Assembly (NCBI RefSeq): GCF_017355915.2
Contig: NZ_JAFEUV020000017.1
Coordinates: forward strand, 47,319-111,318
Reading direction: 5' to 3'
DNA length: 64,000 nt
DNA from: Telluribacter roseus
Lineage (GTDB): Bacteria; Bacteroidota; Bacteroidia; Cytophagales; Spirosomataceae
Shown: in pieces, positions 15,616 to 24,401 of the stretch
Layout of the letters: each line of letters opens with the position of its first letter
How positions within the stretch are numbered: position 1 is the first letter of the stretch
The notes under the pieces: generated by a model
Told to the model about the DNA's origin: nothing
The model's input: the letters and a program-made list of their open reading frames with translations, nothing else
The model's database searches: none
Program-made: the position numbers and the translations under genes

Positions 15616-18141
15616 TTATACATCCTGCCGCAATACTTCCAGCGGAGGCCGCGACAGGATACCCCGGCTGTTGACTAGGCCAATGATAACAGTGATCAAT
15701 GACACCAGGACAAAGATGACCAGCACCGGCAGCAATTGAGGCCTGAACTCCGTTTCGAAGTTATACCGGGCCAGAGCCCAGCTACCGGCCAGCGCCAGCA
15801 GGATACCCGTAGCCGCCGCCAGAGCTCCCAGAAAGAAGTACTCCAGGGACGTAATGACAAAGATCTGCCGGCGGCTGGCGCCCAGGGTACGCAGTAGTAC
15901 ACTCTCCTGTATACGTTGGTACTTACTGATCAGGACCGAAGCCACCAGCACCACCAGCCCCGTCAGGATACTGAAGCCTGCCATGAAGCGGATCACAAAG
16001 CCAATCTTTTCGAACAGCTCGTCGAGTACTTTGAGTACCAGCCCCAGGTCAATAATAGAGACGTTGGGAAACTGCCGTACTACTGCCTGCTGAAAACGGG
16101 CCGATACCTCCTGCGAAGGCACGTGGGTCAGCAGTACATGAAACTGCGGAGCCTGCTCAAGTACTCCGGTCGGAAATACCACCACGAAGTTGGTCTGGAG
16201 GCGGTTCCAGTCTACCTCGCGAAAACTACTTACGACGGTAGGAATGAGGGTACCCTGTACATTGAATGATAACGTGTCGCCAATGTCAATATTGCTGCGT
16301 CGGGCAAAGCCCTGCTCCAGCGAAACAGGGGCCGGACCCGTAGCCGGAGCCACGCCCTGCCATGCTCCTTCGGTGACTTTTTCGGATGAGGTAAGGGAGT
16401 CGCGGAAGGTAACGCGGTACTCCCGGCCAAACAGCCAGCGGGGTACCTGGATGGTAGTATCCTTCTGGGCTTCCAGAGCTGTATTTCCGTTTACTTCTTC
16501 CAGGCGCATGTTTACGATAGGTACCGTTTGATTGACGGGTAGTCCCTGCTGTCGAGCCAGCGCCAGCACCTCATCGCGCTGCGTCGCCTGAATGTCAAAC
16601 AGCACAATATTGGGCTGATTGCCACTGCTCGACAGCGTCACCCGGCTGAGCAGAATGCCCTGTACGAAGTAGAGGGTACAGATAAATGCGGTGCCCAAGC
16701 CAATCGCTACCATTAGTATGGCCGTCTGGTTGTTGGGACGGTACAGGTTGGCGAGTCCCTGCCGCCACAGGTAGCTCCACGAAGCTGGGAAGAATCGGCG
16801 CACCAGCCACATCAGCAGCATAGCCATCCCGATCAGCACAAAGAAAGCCCCCAGTACACTGGCGGTAAATATTGCGGCTTCCTGCCAGTCCTTCATTTGC
16901 AGCAGCGTAAAGCCAAAGATGAACAGCAGGATCAGCGCGTACACTACCCACGCCAGCGGATCGCGGCTTTGCCGGGTAGGCTCATTGGAAGCCCGCAGTA
17001 CCGTAAGCGGTGAAATATTACGGATGGACAACAGCGGCAATAGCGCAAACAAGATGGAAATCAATACCCCCAGGGCCAGCCCCTGCCCAATGGCCGACCA
17101 CGAAATATTCGTAGTAACTTCAATGGGGAGAAAATCCTCTATGATCAGCGGCAGGAACTGCTGAATTACGGTACCAAGTACCGCCCCGATCAGTGACCCG
17201 ATGATGCCAATGCCCGTAATCTGAATCAGGTAGATCAGGAAGGCCTGCGACGCCTTAACGCCCAGACAACGCAACACCGCGATGGAGTTGAGCTTTTCGC
17301 GCACGTAGATATGGATAGCACTGGCCACGCCTATACAGCCCAGCAGCAGCGCGATGAAGCCTACCAGCGCCAGGAAGCGCGTGAGGTCACGGAAGGAGCG
17401 GCCGGTATCTTCTTTCTGGCTTTCGATGGTTTCGTAGCGCAGGCCTTCTACGTCAAGGCGGGGCTTGATCCGCTTGATCAGCTGGGCTACGTCTGTCGCA
17501 GGGGCCAGCTCAAAGTAGTAGCGGTAGTTGATCCGGCTTCCCTTTTGGGCCAGGCCGGTCTGTTCGAGGTAGCGGAGCGGAATGTATACCGATGGAGCCA
17601 CGGAAGTGGAGATGCCCGTCTGACCGGGCGCTTTGAGCAGTACCCCCGCAATGGCGAAGGTTACTTCCCCCAGCTTAATAGAGTCACCTACCTGCGCTCC
17701 GTACTGCAGCATTAGGGTCTGGTCGACCAGAGCCTGTCGCTGGTTACGGAATGCCTGGGCAGCCGTGGCAGGCTGGGTTTCCAGCTCACCGTAGTAGGGA
17801 AAGCCCCCTCTAAGCGCCCGGACCTGCGCCAGACGCGAGCCGCCATTCTTCGGGAAGTAGATCATGGAGGCAAAGCTCCGCTCCTCTGACCGCTGCGTAC
17901 CCAGTGAGTCGATCAGCTTTTGCATACGGGTACCGGCGGGACGGCTGCCGGATATCTCCAGGTCCGCACCCAATAGTTCAGCGGCCTGGTTGTCGATGTT
18001 CTGCCGGAGGTTGTCGCCGAGGGAGTAGATCGCCACCAGTGCTGCAATGCCCAGCACCACCGACGAGATAAAGAGCAGCAGGCGGGCCCGGTTGCGGCGG
18101 CTGTCGCGCCAGGCCATTTGTAAGAGCCAGGGAAAGTTCAT
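15616..18141 (-). CDS. ybbP: FtsX-family ABC transporter permease (YbbP type)
   Basis: This 841-residue permease has the YbbP/lipoprotein-export plan. After an N-terminal helix comes a periplasmic MacB-like domain. A first FtsX core of several helices, a middle helix pair, a second periplasmic domain and a second FtsX core follow. Such permeases work with a small ATPase to move hydrophobic or envelope substrates by a mechanotransmission cycle. It follows the ATPase gene by 15 bp. The pair is divergent from a TesA-like esterase, the same order as the E. coli tesA-ybbA-ybbP locus. Confidence 0.9.
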   Translation of the reverse strand: MNFPWLLQMAWRDSRRNRARLLLFISSVVLGIAALVAIYSLGDNLRQNIDNQAAELLGADLEISGSRPAGTRMQKLIDSLGTQRSEERSFASMIYFPKNGGSRLAQVRALRGGFPYYGELETQPATAAQAFRNQRQALVDQTLMLQYGAQVGDSIKLGEVTFAIAGVLLKAPGQTGISTSVAPSVYIPLRYLEQTGLAQKGSRINYRYYFELAPATDVAQLIKRIKPRLDVEGLRYETIESQKEDTGRSFRDLTRFLALVGFIALLLGCIGVASAIHIYVREKLNSIAVLRCLGVKASQAFLIYLIQITGIGIIGSLIGAVLGTVIQQFLPLIIEDFLPIEVTTNISWSAIGQGLALGVLISILFALLPLLSIRNISPLTVLRASNEPTRQSRDPLAWVVYALILLFIFGFTLLQMKDWQEAAIFTASVLGAFFVLIGMAMLLMWLVRRFFPASWSYLWRQGLANLYRPNNQTAILMVAIGLGTAFICTLYFVQGILLSRVTLSSSGNQPNIVLFDIQATQRDEVLALARQQGLPVNQTVPIVNMRLEEVNGNTALEAQKDTTIQVPRWLFGREYRVTFRDSLTSSEKVTEGAWQGVAPATGPAPVSLEQGFARRSNIDIGDTLSFNVQGTLIPTVVSSFREVDWNRLQTNFVVVFPTGVLEQAPQFHVLLTHVPSQEVSARFQQAVVRQFPNVSIIDLGLVLKVLDELFEKIGFVIRFMAGFSILTGLVVLVASVLISKYQRIQESVLLRTLGASRRQIFVITSLEYFFLGALAAATGILLALAGSWALARYNFETEFRPQLLPVLVIFVLVSLITVIIGLVNSRGILSRPPLEVLRQDV

Positions 18142-18156
18142 ACTTCTGTCATAGAT

Positions 18157-18855
18157 TTAATTCGAGCCTTGCATCCCGACTCTTTCATCCGAACTGATCC
18201 TGCCTCCTTTTATTCTGATGATACGCTGTGTCTTAGCGGCCAGGTCCAGGTCGTGCGTGACCAGTACCAGGGTAGTACCGGCATCCCGGTTCAGGTCAAA
18301 AAGCAGATGTACTACCTTCTCACTGGTCTCGGCATCGAGGTTCCCGGTTGGTTCGTCGGCAAACAGGATCTGGGGCCGGTTGGAGAAGGCCCTCGCCAGC
18401 GACACCCGCTGCTGCTCTCCCCCACTGAGCTGCGTAGGGTAATGATGACCGCGATCGGCGAGCCCTACTTTATCCAGTAGGTCCAGGGCCCGGGGCTTTA
18501 TATTCTTTTCACCCCGCAGCTCCAGGGGTACCATTACGTTTTCGAGGGCGGTAAGGGTAGGAAGTAGCTGGAAGTTCTGGAATATGAAGCCCACGTACTG
18601 GTTGCGCACTGCTGCCAGCCGGTCTTCGCTCAGCCCGTCCAGCCGCGTATCGTGCAGGTGCACACTACCTGAGGTAGCCCGGTCCAGGCCGGCACATAGG
18701 CCCAGCAGGGTGGTTTTGCCGCTGCCCGACGGCCCCACAATGGCCATGGTTGAGCCAGCCGGTACTTCAAAACTTACCTGATCCAGCACCGTCAGGTCCC
18801 GGTTGCCGCTCCGGTAGGTTTTGCTGACCTGCTGTAGACTTAGTATTGTATTCAT
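18157..18855 (-). CDS. ybbA: ABC transporter ATP-binding protein (YbbA type)
   Basis: This 232-residue ATPase has Walker A GPSGSGKTT, signature LSGGEQQR and Walker B ILFADEP, followed by the H-loop in VLVTHD. It is the size of LolD/YbbA/MacB-type ATPases. The frame opens one codon earlier at a TTG, but the ATG at 18853-18855 is preferred. It is coupled to the FtsX-type permease downstream and shares a divergent intergenic region with the tesA-like gene. Confidence 0.93.
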   Translation of the reverse strand: MNTILSLQQVSKTYRSGNRDLTVLDQVSFEVPAGSTMAIVGPSGSGKTTLLGLCAGLDRATSGSVHLHDTRLDGLSEDRLAAVRNQYVGFIFQNFQLLPTLTALENVMVPLELRGEKNIKPRALDLLDKVGLADRGHHYPTQLSGGEQQRVSLARAFSNRPQILFADEPTGNLDAETSEKVVHLLFDLNRDAGTTLVLVTHDLDLAAKTQRIIRIKGGRISSDERVGMQGSN

Positions 18856-18963
18856 CAAGGGTTTGGGATTAACTTACAGCCGGACTTTTTCCGGTTTTTA
18901 TTAGCATCTTGAGTCTCAAATTTGTTTAGAAGATAGTTAGTCAGATTTTCATTAATATCTCCT

Positions 18964-19644
18964 ATGTATAAACTAATCTATTATAGCCTGTTTTGTTGGA
19001 TCTTCCTACTAGTTTCCTGTAATAATAGCAAACAAGAGTCGGCAGAACAACCACCGGCTACTGCTCAGTCGGATACCACCGCCACTACCCGGCAAGTAAA
19101 GACCATACTCTTCTTTGGAAATAGCCTCACCGCCGGCTACGGACTGGATCCCTCCGAATCATTCCCGGCCTTGATCCAGGAGAAACTCGACTCGCTAAAA
19201 CTGCCCTACAAAGTCATCAACGCGGGCAACAGCGGCGAGACTACGGCGGGCGGCAACGGCCGCGTTGACTGGGTACTGCGCCAGCCGGTAGACATCTTTG
19301 TGCTGGAATTGGGCGGCAACGATGGCCTGCGGGGTATTCCGGTAACGGAAACCCGCAAGAACCTGCAGGCTATCATTGATAAGGTAAGAGCCAAATACCC
19401 GGAAGCGAAGATTGTACTGGCCGGTATGCAGATCCCCCCCAATATGGGAGCCCGGTACGCCAATGACTTCAGGAATATTTATCCTGAACTGGCCCGGAAG
19501 AATGATATTACACTGATCCCCTTCCTGCTGGAAGGAGTAGGTGGTGAAGTCAAACTCAACCAGCGGGATGGCATTCACCCTACTGCCGAAGGGCACCGCA
19601 TCCTGGCCGAAAACGTGTGGGAGGTACTGAAAGATGTCGTGTAG
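18964..19644 (+). CDS. tesA: TesA-type SGNH esterase/lysophospholipase lipoprotein
   Basis: This 226-residue lipoprotein has lipobox LVSC with Cys19, then a Ser/Thr-rich linker and an SGNH hydrolase domain. Block I reads FFGNSLTAGYG with nucleophile Ser54; the GDSL Asp is Asn. Block III is LGGND and block V is DGIHPTAEGH, giving the catalytic Asp/His pair. TesA enzymes hydrolyse acyl esters and thioesters at the envelope. It is divergent from ybbA-ybbP, a conserved neighbourhood suggesting that exporter and esterase share a lipid-like substrate. Confidence 0.9.
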   Translation: MYKLIYYSLFCWIFLLVSCNNSKQESAEQPPATAQSDTTATTRQVKTILFFGNSLTAGYGLDPSESFPALIQEKLDSLKLPYKVINAGNSGETTAGGNGRVDWVLRQPVDIFVLELGGNDGLRGIPVTETRKNLQAIIDKVRAKYPEAKIVLAGMQIPPNMGARYANDFRNIYPELARKNDITLIPFLLEGVGGEVKLNQRDGIHPTAEGHRILAENVWEVLKDVV

Positions 19645-19655
19645 TAATATGTAGG

Positions 19656-19690
19656 TACCAGTGGCACTGCTTTAAGCAGTGCCACTGGTA
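19656..19690. terminator. Bidirectional terminator hairpin
   Basis: A perfect 16-bp stem, TACCAGTGGCACTGCT with AGCAGTGCCACTGGTA, encloses a 3-nt loop and is followed by TTTAT on the forward strand. It separates the convergent tesA-like and DsbA-like genes. Its core resembles the hairpin at 20477-20506. Confidence 0.85.
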
Positions 19691-19745
19691 TTTATAGTCA
19701 GCAGTGGCTCAGGCAATACCTAAATTTAGTATTTCGAAAGCTTCC

Positions 19746-20345
19746 CTAAGCAGCTCCTGACTCTTTCTTTATCACCCTTTCAATGGTCTCCCGCGCGTGC
19801 AACCCCCGCAGTACGGTACTGCCAATGATCAGGGTAGGTACCGCCGTAATATTGGCTTCTTCGTACGCATGCCGTAGCGCCTTCTGATGCGCTTCCTTGT
19901 ACTTACGGGAGGTTAGTGCCTCCCGGTACTCCTCCGCGTCCAGCCCTACCTCCATGGCCAACCGGGTTAGTACCTCTATATCGCCTATATCCAGCTCTTC
20001 CTGAAAGAAAGCTTTCAGCATCCGTTCATTGTACTCCTGCCCTTTGCCTTTTTCGCGGGCGTATTGGTATCCTTCAAAAGCCAGGTGCGTGTGGGGCTGG
20101 GGTGACACCCTCGGTAGCCTGATCGGCACGTCCAACTGCTCAGCCAGCGGGTAGACAGAGCTCCTCCATGTATTCTGCAGGTAGTCGCCTTCGGGCCTCA
20201 GGGTCTCCGCCGGATAGGGTCGTAGCTCATAAGGCATCCATTCCACCTCTACATCCTTGCCCTGGATTGCTTCATCCAGCGGCTTCTTCGCCAGCAGGCA
20301 GTACGGACACACATAGTCGGAGTATACTTTTATCTTGACAGCCAT
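19746..20345 (-). CDS. DsbA-family (FrnE-like) thiol oxidoreductase
   Basis: This 199-residue protein starts directly with a thioredoxin-like strand and has no signal peptide, so it is probably cytoplasmic. The active site is CPYC (residues 14-17) and the cis-proline loop is AVPTLIIG. The long helical insertion between them is typical of DsbA/FrnE-like proteins, which also include 2-hydroxychromene-2-carboxylate isomerases. Polyketide FrnE-type proteins and cytoplasmic disulfide isomerases share this look. The gene stands alone between a terminator and a palindrome-bearing gap. Confidence 0.88.
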   Translation of the reverse strand: MAVKIKVYSDYVCPYCLLAKKPLDEAIQGKDVEVEWMPYELRPYPAETLRPEGDYLQNTWRSSVYPLAEQLDVPIRLPRVSPQPHTHLAFEGYQYAREKGKGQEYNERMLKAFFQEELDIGDIEVLTRLAMEVGLDAEEYREALTSRKYKEAHQKALRHAYEEANITAVPTLIIGSTVLRGLHARETIERVIKKESGAA

Positions 20346-20476
20346 AGGTAGTACTGCTTTTGGTTTCAGCCATTGGCATGACTAAAACTGTTCCAGGCAG
20401 TCCATACATAAAGTAAATCAGGGCTCCTGTCTATAACGGGGATAGTGGTAAAAGCGACTGCATGATTGGGGTGTGC

Positions 20477-20506
20477 CCCTGGCACCGCTTTGAGCAGTGC
20501 CACCGG
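20477..20506. repeat. Palindrome related to the 19656-19690 hairpin
   Basis: CCTGGCACCGCT / AGCAGTGCCACCGG forms an imperfect hairpin. Its core (GGCAC-GCTTT-AGCAGTGCCAC) is nearly that of the terminator at 19656-19690, 0.8 kb away. It has no T-run, but it lies just after the stop of the reverse-strand gene at 20521. It may be a degraded terminator or a member of a small palindromic repeat family. The rest of the 175-nt gap shows nothing. Confidence 0.5.
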
Positions 20507-20520
20507 TAACAGGTACGCTC

Positions 20521-22695
20521 CTAATTCACAAACACCTCATCCACCAGCAGCAGCGCTTTGCGCCCCTTGTTGTTATGCCAGGCTGGCATCTCATTGAGTG
20601 GCCTAGCTACGATCCTGATGAAGGTGACAGCCTGGGGTTTGAAGGTTGGTCCATAGGCGCTGAGGGAGGGTTTGGTTTCTTTGGTAGGTACAGCGGGTCG
20701 GTAAGTACCTAACAGCTTCATCTGCGACTCCGAAGTACCTCCCCATACCTCTACCGTAGCGGGCGGAAATATGCCATTCTCCGGCTCCACCATCGTGCGC
20801 AGCGCTACGGAGCTAATGGTCACGGGTTGCTTGAATTCAGCAACGAAGACCATGTCATTATCCCGGACACCAGCCCAGTTGTTGGCCCAGGCAGGACTAT
20901 TGGCATTAAACGTCCCCAGTTTTTCGTTGAAAAAGGTACGATTGCCCTCGGCCTGGTGTACCCGGTTGAGCGGAAGCAGCAGACGAACACTATCGGGCTT
21001 GTGGGTACTCCTGTAGAAGTGGAACTGCGCCACCTCACTCCCCAGCCACCCCTCCTTATAAGCCCGGGCTTTGACGGAGGTACTTGTACGCAATTGAGTA
21101 CCTTCCCTGAATACGGGCGAATGGACACTGTCGGGCTGCGTACCGTCGGTGGTATACCGGATCTGGACGCCCCGGATGGGATGCTTCAGTTGCATAGGCA
21201 GCGACTCGGTAAATACGGTAGTACGGTTGCCTACCTGGGGCGGATTTAGCCGGAGTGGGTTCTCGCCATCGTCCCGGAAGCCCACGATAAAGTGGATGTT
21301 CGGAAACTCTTTCTGCAGCCGCTGCACGTCCGAATCTGCCAGCCCAGTATTCCAGACCGATACGGTCTGCAGACTTTTGATGGCTCCCAAAGGCTTTCGC
21401 AAGTCTGAGTACGTCACTTGGGTACCAGCCAACGAAAGACTTTTCAGCTTCGTCAAAGTAGACAGGTCGCCGAGCCTTTTGCCCGTAATATCCGTGAAGT
21501 TCAGATTCAGCTTCTGCAGATTCTCAAACTGGCTGATCTTTTTGAGGTCCGCATCTTTGACGGGCATCTTCGACAGGTTCAGGAACACGATCTGCTTCTT
21601 CAACTCGCTCAGCTCTTCTATCTGCTCCGGAGCATATTCATTCTTATTGTAGATGTTAACCGATAAGGCAGGCGACTCCCGGGCGAGGGGAGCAATAGAA
21701 CGGTAGTTGGTAGTAAGCTTCTGAATAATGGCCTCATCCGCCGCCGCGAAGGTGTAGAACTCCGTAGTACCTCCCGGGTTAAACAAGCCTGCGGCTAAGA
21801 TCCTCAACGAATCCGTTGGAGGCAAATCAACTACTTTCTTTCTGAAATCGGCCCGGCCTTTTATCCACCAAGATAGAAGTGCCATCTCTTCCGTCGTTAG
21901 CTGTACTTTGCCTTTGGGCGGCATGTGTTTTTTCTCCTCCTCAGGTAGGTGGATGCGCTGTAACAGCAAGCTCTGTTCAGGATTACCGGACACAAATAGC
22001 TTACCCGTTTTACCTCCTTTGCGGATAGATGCTTCGTCGGTGAGTAGTAATCCGCCTTTAATTTTCTCAGGATTATGACAGCTCACACACTTTTGCTGAA
22101 AGATAGGCTGAATCACATGGTCAAATACCAGAGCCTCTTCAAGCGGCACGGGGTCTTCCTGCTTTTGCCCCATCAGAGGCTCCACCAGGAACCCGTCGCC
22201 GTGGGTGAGGGTAGCTCCGTAGTGGCCCGCCAGCAGCAGAACCAGCACCGTCAGAGCGGCACCCGTGCGGGCCGCCCCCACTTTGTACCAGGAGGCATAC
22301 CGGCAGAAGTACAGCCCCGCAGCCAGTGCGAATACACCCACACCGGTCCATTTGTGCCACGTGAGTACCTGCCCCGTATAGCCCTCTTCCTGCGCCAGCA
22401 GCAAACCCATAATAACGGTCAGGGCTGACAGTAACGCCCCCGATAGTAGCAATCCATCCAGAAAGGTACGGTAGAAAGGGTTGGTGGCGTAGGTACTCCG
22501 GAAGCGGAAAAACTCCATGCCCATGGCCAGCAGCAACAGCGTGATGGGGAAGTGCAGAAGCAAAGGGTGCATGCGGCCTACAGCCTGTAGCCATACCGGT
22601 ACCACCAGCCTGTCTTCCACCAGGAGTAGAAACAGGATGAAAATTCCGGCTGCCATAAGTACCTGCTCAGCACCTCCTTTGACTTTGCTATTCAT
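20521..22695 (-). CDS. DUF2231-cytochrome c-LRR membrane protein
   Basis: This 724-residue multidomain protein has an N-terminal DUF2231-type membrane domain of about four helices (GRMHPLLLHFP). A Planctomycete-type cytochrome c domain follows with CVSCH at 203-207 and a distal MPP motif. Leucine-rich repeats cover about 340-460. A chitobiase/hexosaminidase C-terminal-like segment (IRYTTDGTQPDS) and a discoidin-like C-terminus complete it. It is probably an inner-membrane protein whose heme domain and binding domains face the periplasm. It follows the DUF1501/DUF1553 genes on the same strand but is separated from them by repeat copy D. Function is unknown; electron transfer linked to glycan processing is inferred. 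Confidence 0.85.
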   Translation of the reverse strand: MNSKVKGGAEQVLMAAGIFILFLLLVEDRLVVPVWLQAVGRMHPLLLHFPITLLLLAMGMEFFRFRSTYATNPFYRTFLDGLLLSGALLSALTVIMGLLLAQEEGYTGQVLTWHKWTGVGVFALAAGLYFCRYASWYKVGAARTGAALTVLVLLLAGHYGATLTHGDGFLVEPLMGQKQEDPVPLEEALVFDHVIQPIFQQKCVSCHNPEKIKGGLLLTDEASIRKGGKTGKLFVSGNPEQSLLLQRIHLPEEEKKHMPPKGKVQLTTEEMALLSWWIKGRADFRKKVVDLPPTDSLRILAAGLFNPGGTTEFYTFAAADEAIIQKLTTNYRSIAPLARESPALSVNIYNKNEYAPEQIEELSELKKQIVFLNLSKMPVKDADLKKISQFENLQKLNLNFTDITGKRLGDLSTLTKLKSLSLAGTQVTYSDLRKPLGAIKSLQTVSVWNTGLADSDVQRLQKEFPNIHFIVGFRDDGENPLRLNPPQVGNRTTVFTESLPMQLKHPIRGVQIRYTTDGTQPDSVHSPVFREGTQLRTSTSVKARAYKEGWLGSEVAQFHFYRSTHKPDSVRLLLPLNRVHQAEGNRTFFNEKLGTFNANSPAWANNWAGVRDNDMVFVAEFKQPVTISSVALRTMVEPENGIFPPATVEVWGGTSESQMKLLGTYRPAVPTKETKPSLSAYGPTFKPQAVTFIRIVARPLNEMPAWHNNKGRKALLLVDEVFVN

Positions 22696-22734
22696 GGAGA
22701 ACTCTTTTGCTTAATTCAAACTTTAAGACGATGC

Positions 22735-22850
22735 AATCTTCGCCCTCATGGCCGGGCAGGCCCCGCCCTCTCAACGCCTCTGTGCTCTGTGGGCCTGCGC
22801 AGGGCTTACGCACAAATGCCCACAGCGCAAGGTCGGCTTATGAGAGAGCT
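22735..22850 (-). repeat. Stem-loop repeat element, copy D
   Basis: Read on the reverse strand it follows the same plan as the other copies. The outer stem is CTCTCA (22768-22773) with TGAGAG (22841-22846), extended past one mismatch. The inner 11-bp stem is GCTCTGTGGGC (22784-22794) with GCCCACAGCGC (22818-22828), with one mismatch. The 23-nt loop (22795-22817) has TGTGCG...TGCGCAG on the reverse strand. The tail is GC-rich. It sits in the leader of the DUF2231-cytochrome gene. Confidence 0.78.
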
Positions 22851-22941
22851 GATTTAGTTTCGGGTATCTTAGATATAAGCATTTTCTCTTGTGATTGCTT
22901 TTTCAACTCCTAACTACCTAACAGCTAAAACCTAATACCTA

Positions 22942-24396
22942 TTAGCTAATAATATCCCTCACTACCTTCCCCGAAATATCGGTAAGCCGGTAGCGGCGGC
23001 CCTGGTGCTTAAAAATCAGCTTCTCATGGTCCAGTCCCAACTGATGCAGCACCGTGGCCTGAAAATCGTGTACATGTACCGGATTCCGGCTGATATTATA
23101 GCCCAGTTCGTCGGTTTCGCCGTAGACGATACCGGGTTTAATACCGCCTCCGGCCATCCAGATCGTAAAGCACCGCGGGTGGTGATCGCGCCCGTAGTTG
23201 TCTTTGGTGAGCTTGCCCTGGGTATAGCTGGTACGGCCAAACTCCCCACCCCAGATCACGAGTGTTTCGTCCAGGAGTCCGCGTTGCTTAAGATCAGTCA
23301 CCAGAGCGGCCGAAGCCTGATCTACATCTTTGGCTTGACTGGTTATCTCGAAGGGCAGATTGCCGTGCTGGTCCCAGCCCTGGTGGTACAACTGCACAAA
23401 GCGCACACCACTCTCAGACAGCTTACGCGCCAGCAAACAATTGGCCGCATAGGTACCCGGTACGAGGCAGTCGGGTCCGTAGAGCTTAATGATATCATCC
23501 GACTCCCGCGAGAGATCCATCACCTCAGGTATGGCCGTCTGCATGCGGTAGGCCATCTCGTACTGCTTTACCTTCGCCATGATCTCCGGATCGCCAAACT
23601 CATCGTAGGCTAGCTGATTCAGTTCGGACAGCTGGTCCAGCATCTGCCGCCTATCGTGCCGGTTCATCCCCTCCGGGTCGCGCAGGTACAGGACCGGGTC
23701 CTCCCCCTTACTAAACTGCACCCCCTGGTGAATTGAGTCCAGGAAGCCATTGGACCATAGTTTGGAATACACGCCCTGCCCATTACCGACTCCCCGCGAA
23801 AGCAATACCGTAAAGTCAGGCAGATTTTTATTTTCATTACCTAATCCGTAGCTCAGCCAGGCCCCCATACTCGGGCGGTTGCCCTGCTGTGAGCCGGTTT
23901 GTAAAAAGGTAAGCGCCGGATCGTGGTTAATGGCTTCGGTGTACATGGACCGGATGATGCACAGATCATCTACGATTTTGGCCGTGTAAGGCATCAGGTC
24001 ACTCACCCAGGCGCGGGACTGGCCATACTGTTTGAAGTCAACGAATGAACCTACCAACGGGAATGAACTTTGATTGGCCGTCATCCCCGTTAGGCGCTGA
24101 TTACCCCGTACCGAAGGCGGTATCTCCTGCCCCATCATCTCACGGAGTTTAGGCTTATAGTCAAACAGCTCCTGCTGTGAGGGCGCTCCGTTCTGAAACA
24201 GGTAGATCACCCGCTTGGCCTTGGGAGCAAAATGGGGAATACCGGGTGCCAACCCATCCTCTCCCCTTCCTCCTCCTTTGAAAAGATCCGGTATCATGAG
24301 GGAGCCCAGGGCGGCGCTGCCCAGCCCCATACTCAGGCTGGACAGGAAGCGGCGGCGGTTGAAGATCATACCGTATTCTAACATCTCCTTTTCCAT
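22942..24396 (-). CDS. Tat-exported DUF1501 protein
   Basis: This 484-residue DUF1501 protein is of the alkaline-phosphatase/sulfatase-like superfamily. The Tat signal is NRRRFLSS followed by a hydrophobic stretch. Visible family features include the RVIYLFQNGAPSQQELFDYKP start and a C-terminal metal-site region (VIWGGEFGRT, GRDHHP). DUF1501 proteins almost always accompany DUF1549/DUF1553 cytochrome proteins, as here: the partner stops 5 bp upstream. The reaction is not established. Confidence 0.9.
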   Translation of the reverse strand: MEKEMLEYGMIFNRRRFLSSLSMGLGSAALGSLMIPDLFKGGGRGEDGLAPGIPHFAPKAKRVIYLFQNGAPSQQELFDYKPKLREMMGQEIPPSVRGNQRLTGMTANQSSFPLVGSFVDFKQYGQSRAWVSDLMPYTAKIVDDLCIIRSMYTEAINHDPALTFLQTGSQQGNRPSMGAWLSYGLGNENKNLPDFTVLLSRGVGNGQGVYSKLWSNGFLDSIHQGVQFSKGEDPVLYLRDPEGMNRHDRRQMLDQLSELNQLAYDEFGDPEIMAKVKQYEMAYRMQTAIPEVMDLSRESDDIIKLYGPDCLVPGTYAANCLLARKLSESGVRFVQLYHQGWDQHGNLPFEITSQAKDVDQASAALVTDLKQRGLLDETLVIWGGEFGRTSYTQGKLTKDNYGRDHHPRCFTIWMAGGGIKPGIVYGETDELGYNISRNPVHVHDFQATVLHQLGLDHEKLIFKHQGRRYRLTDISGKVVRDIIS

Positions 24397-24401
24397 ACCC
24401 G

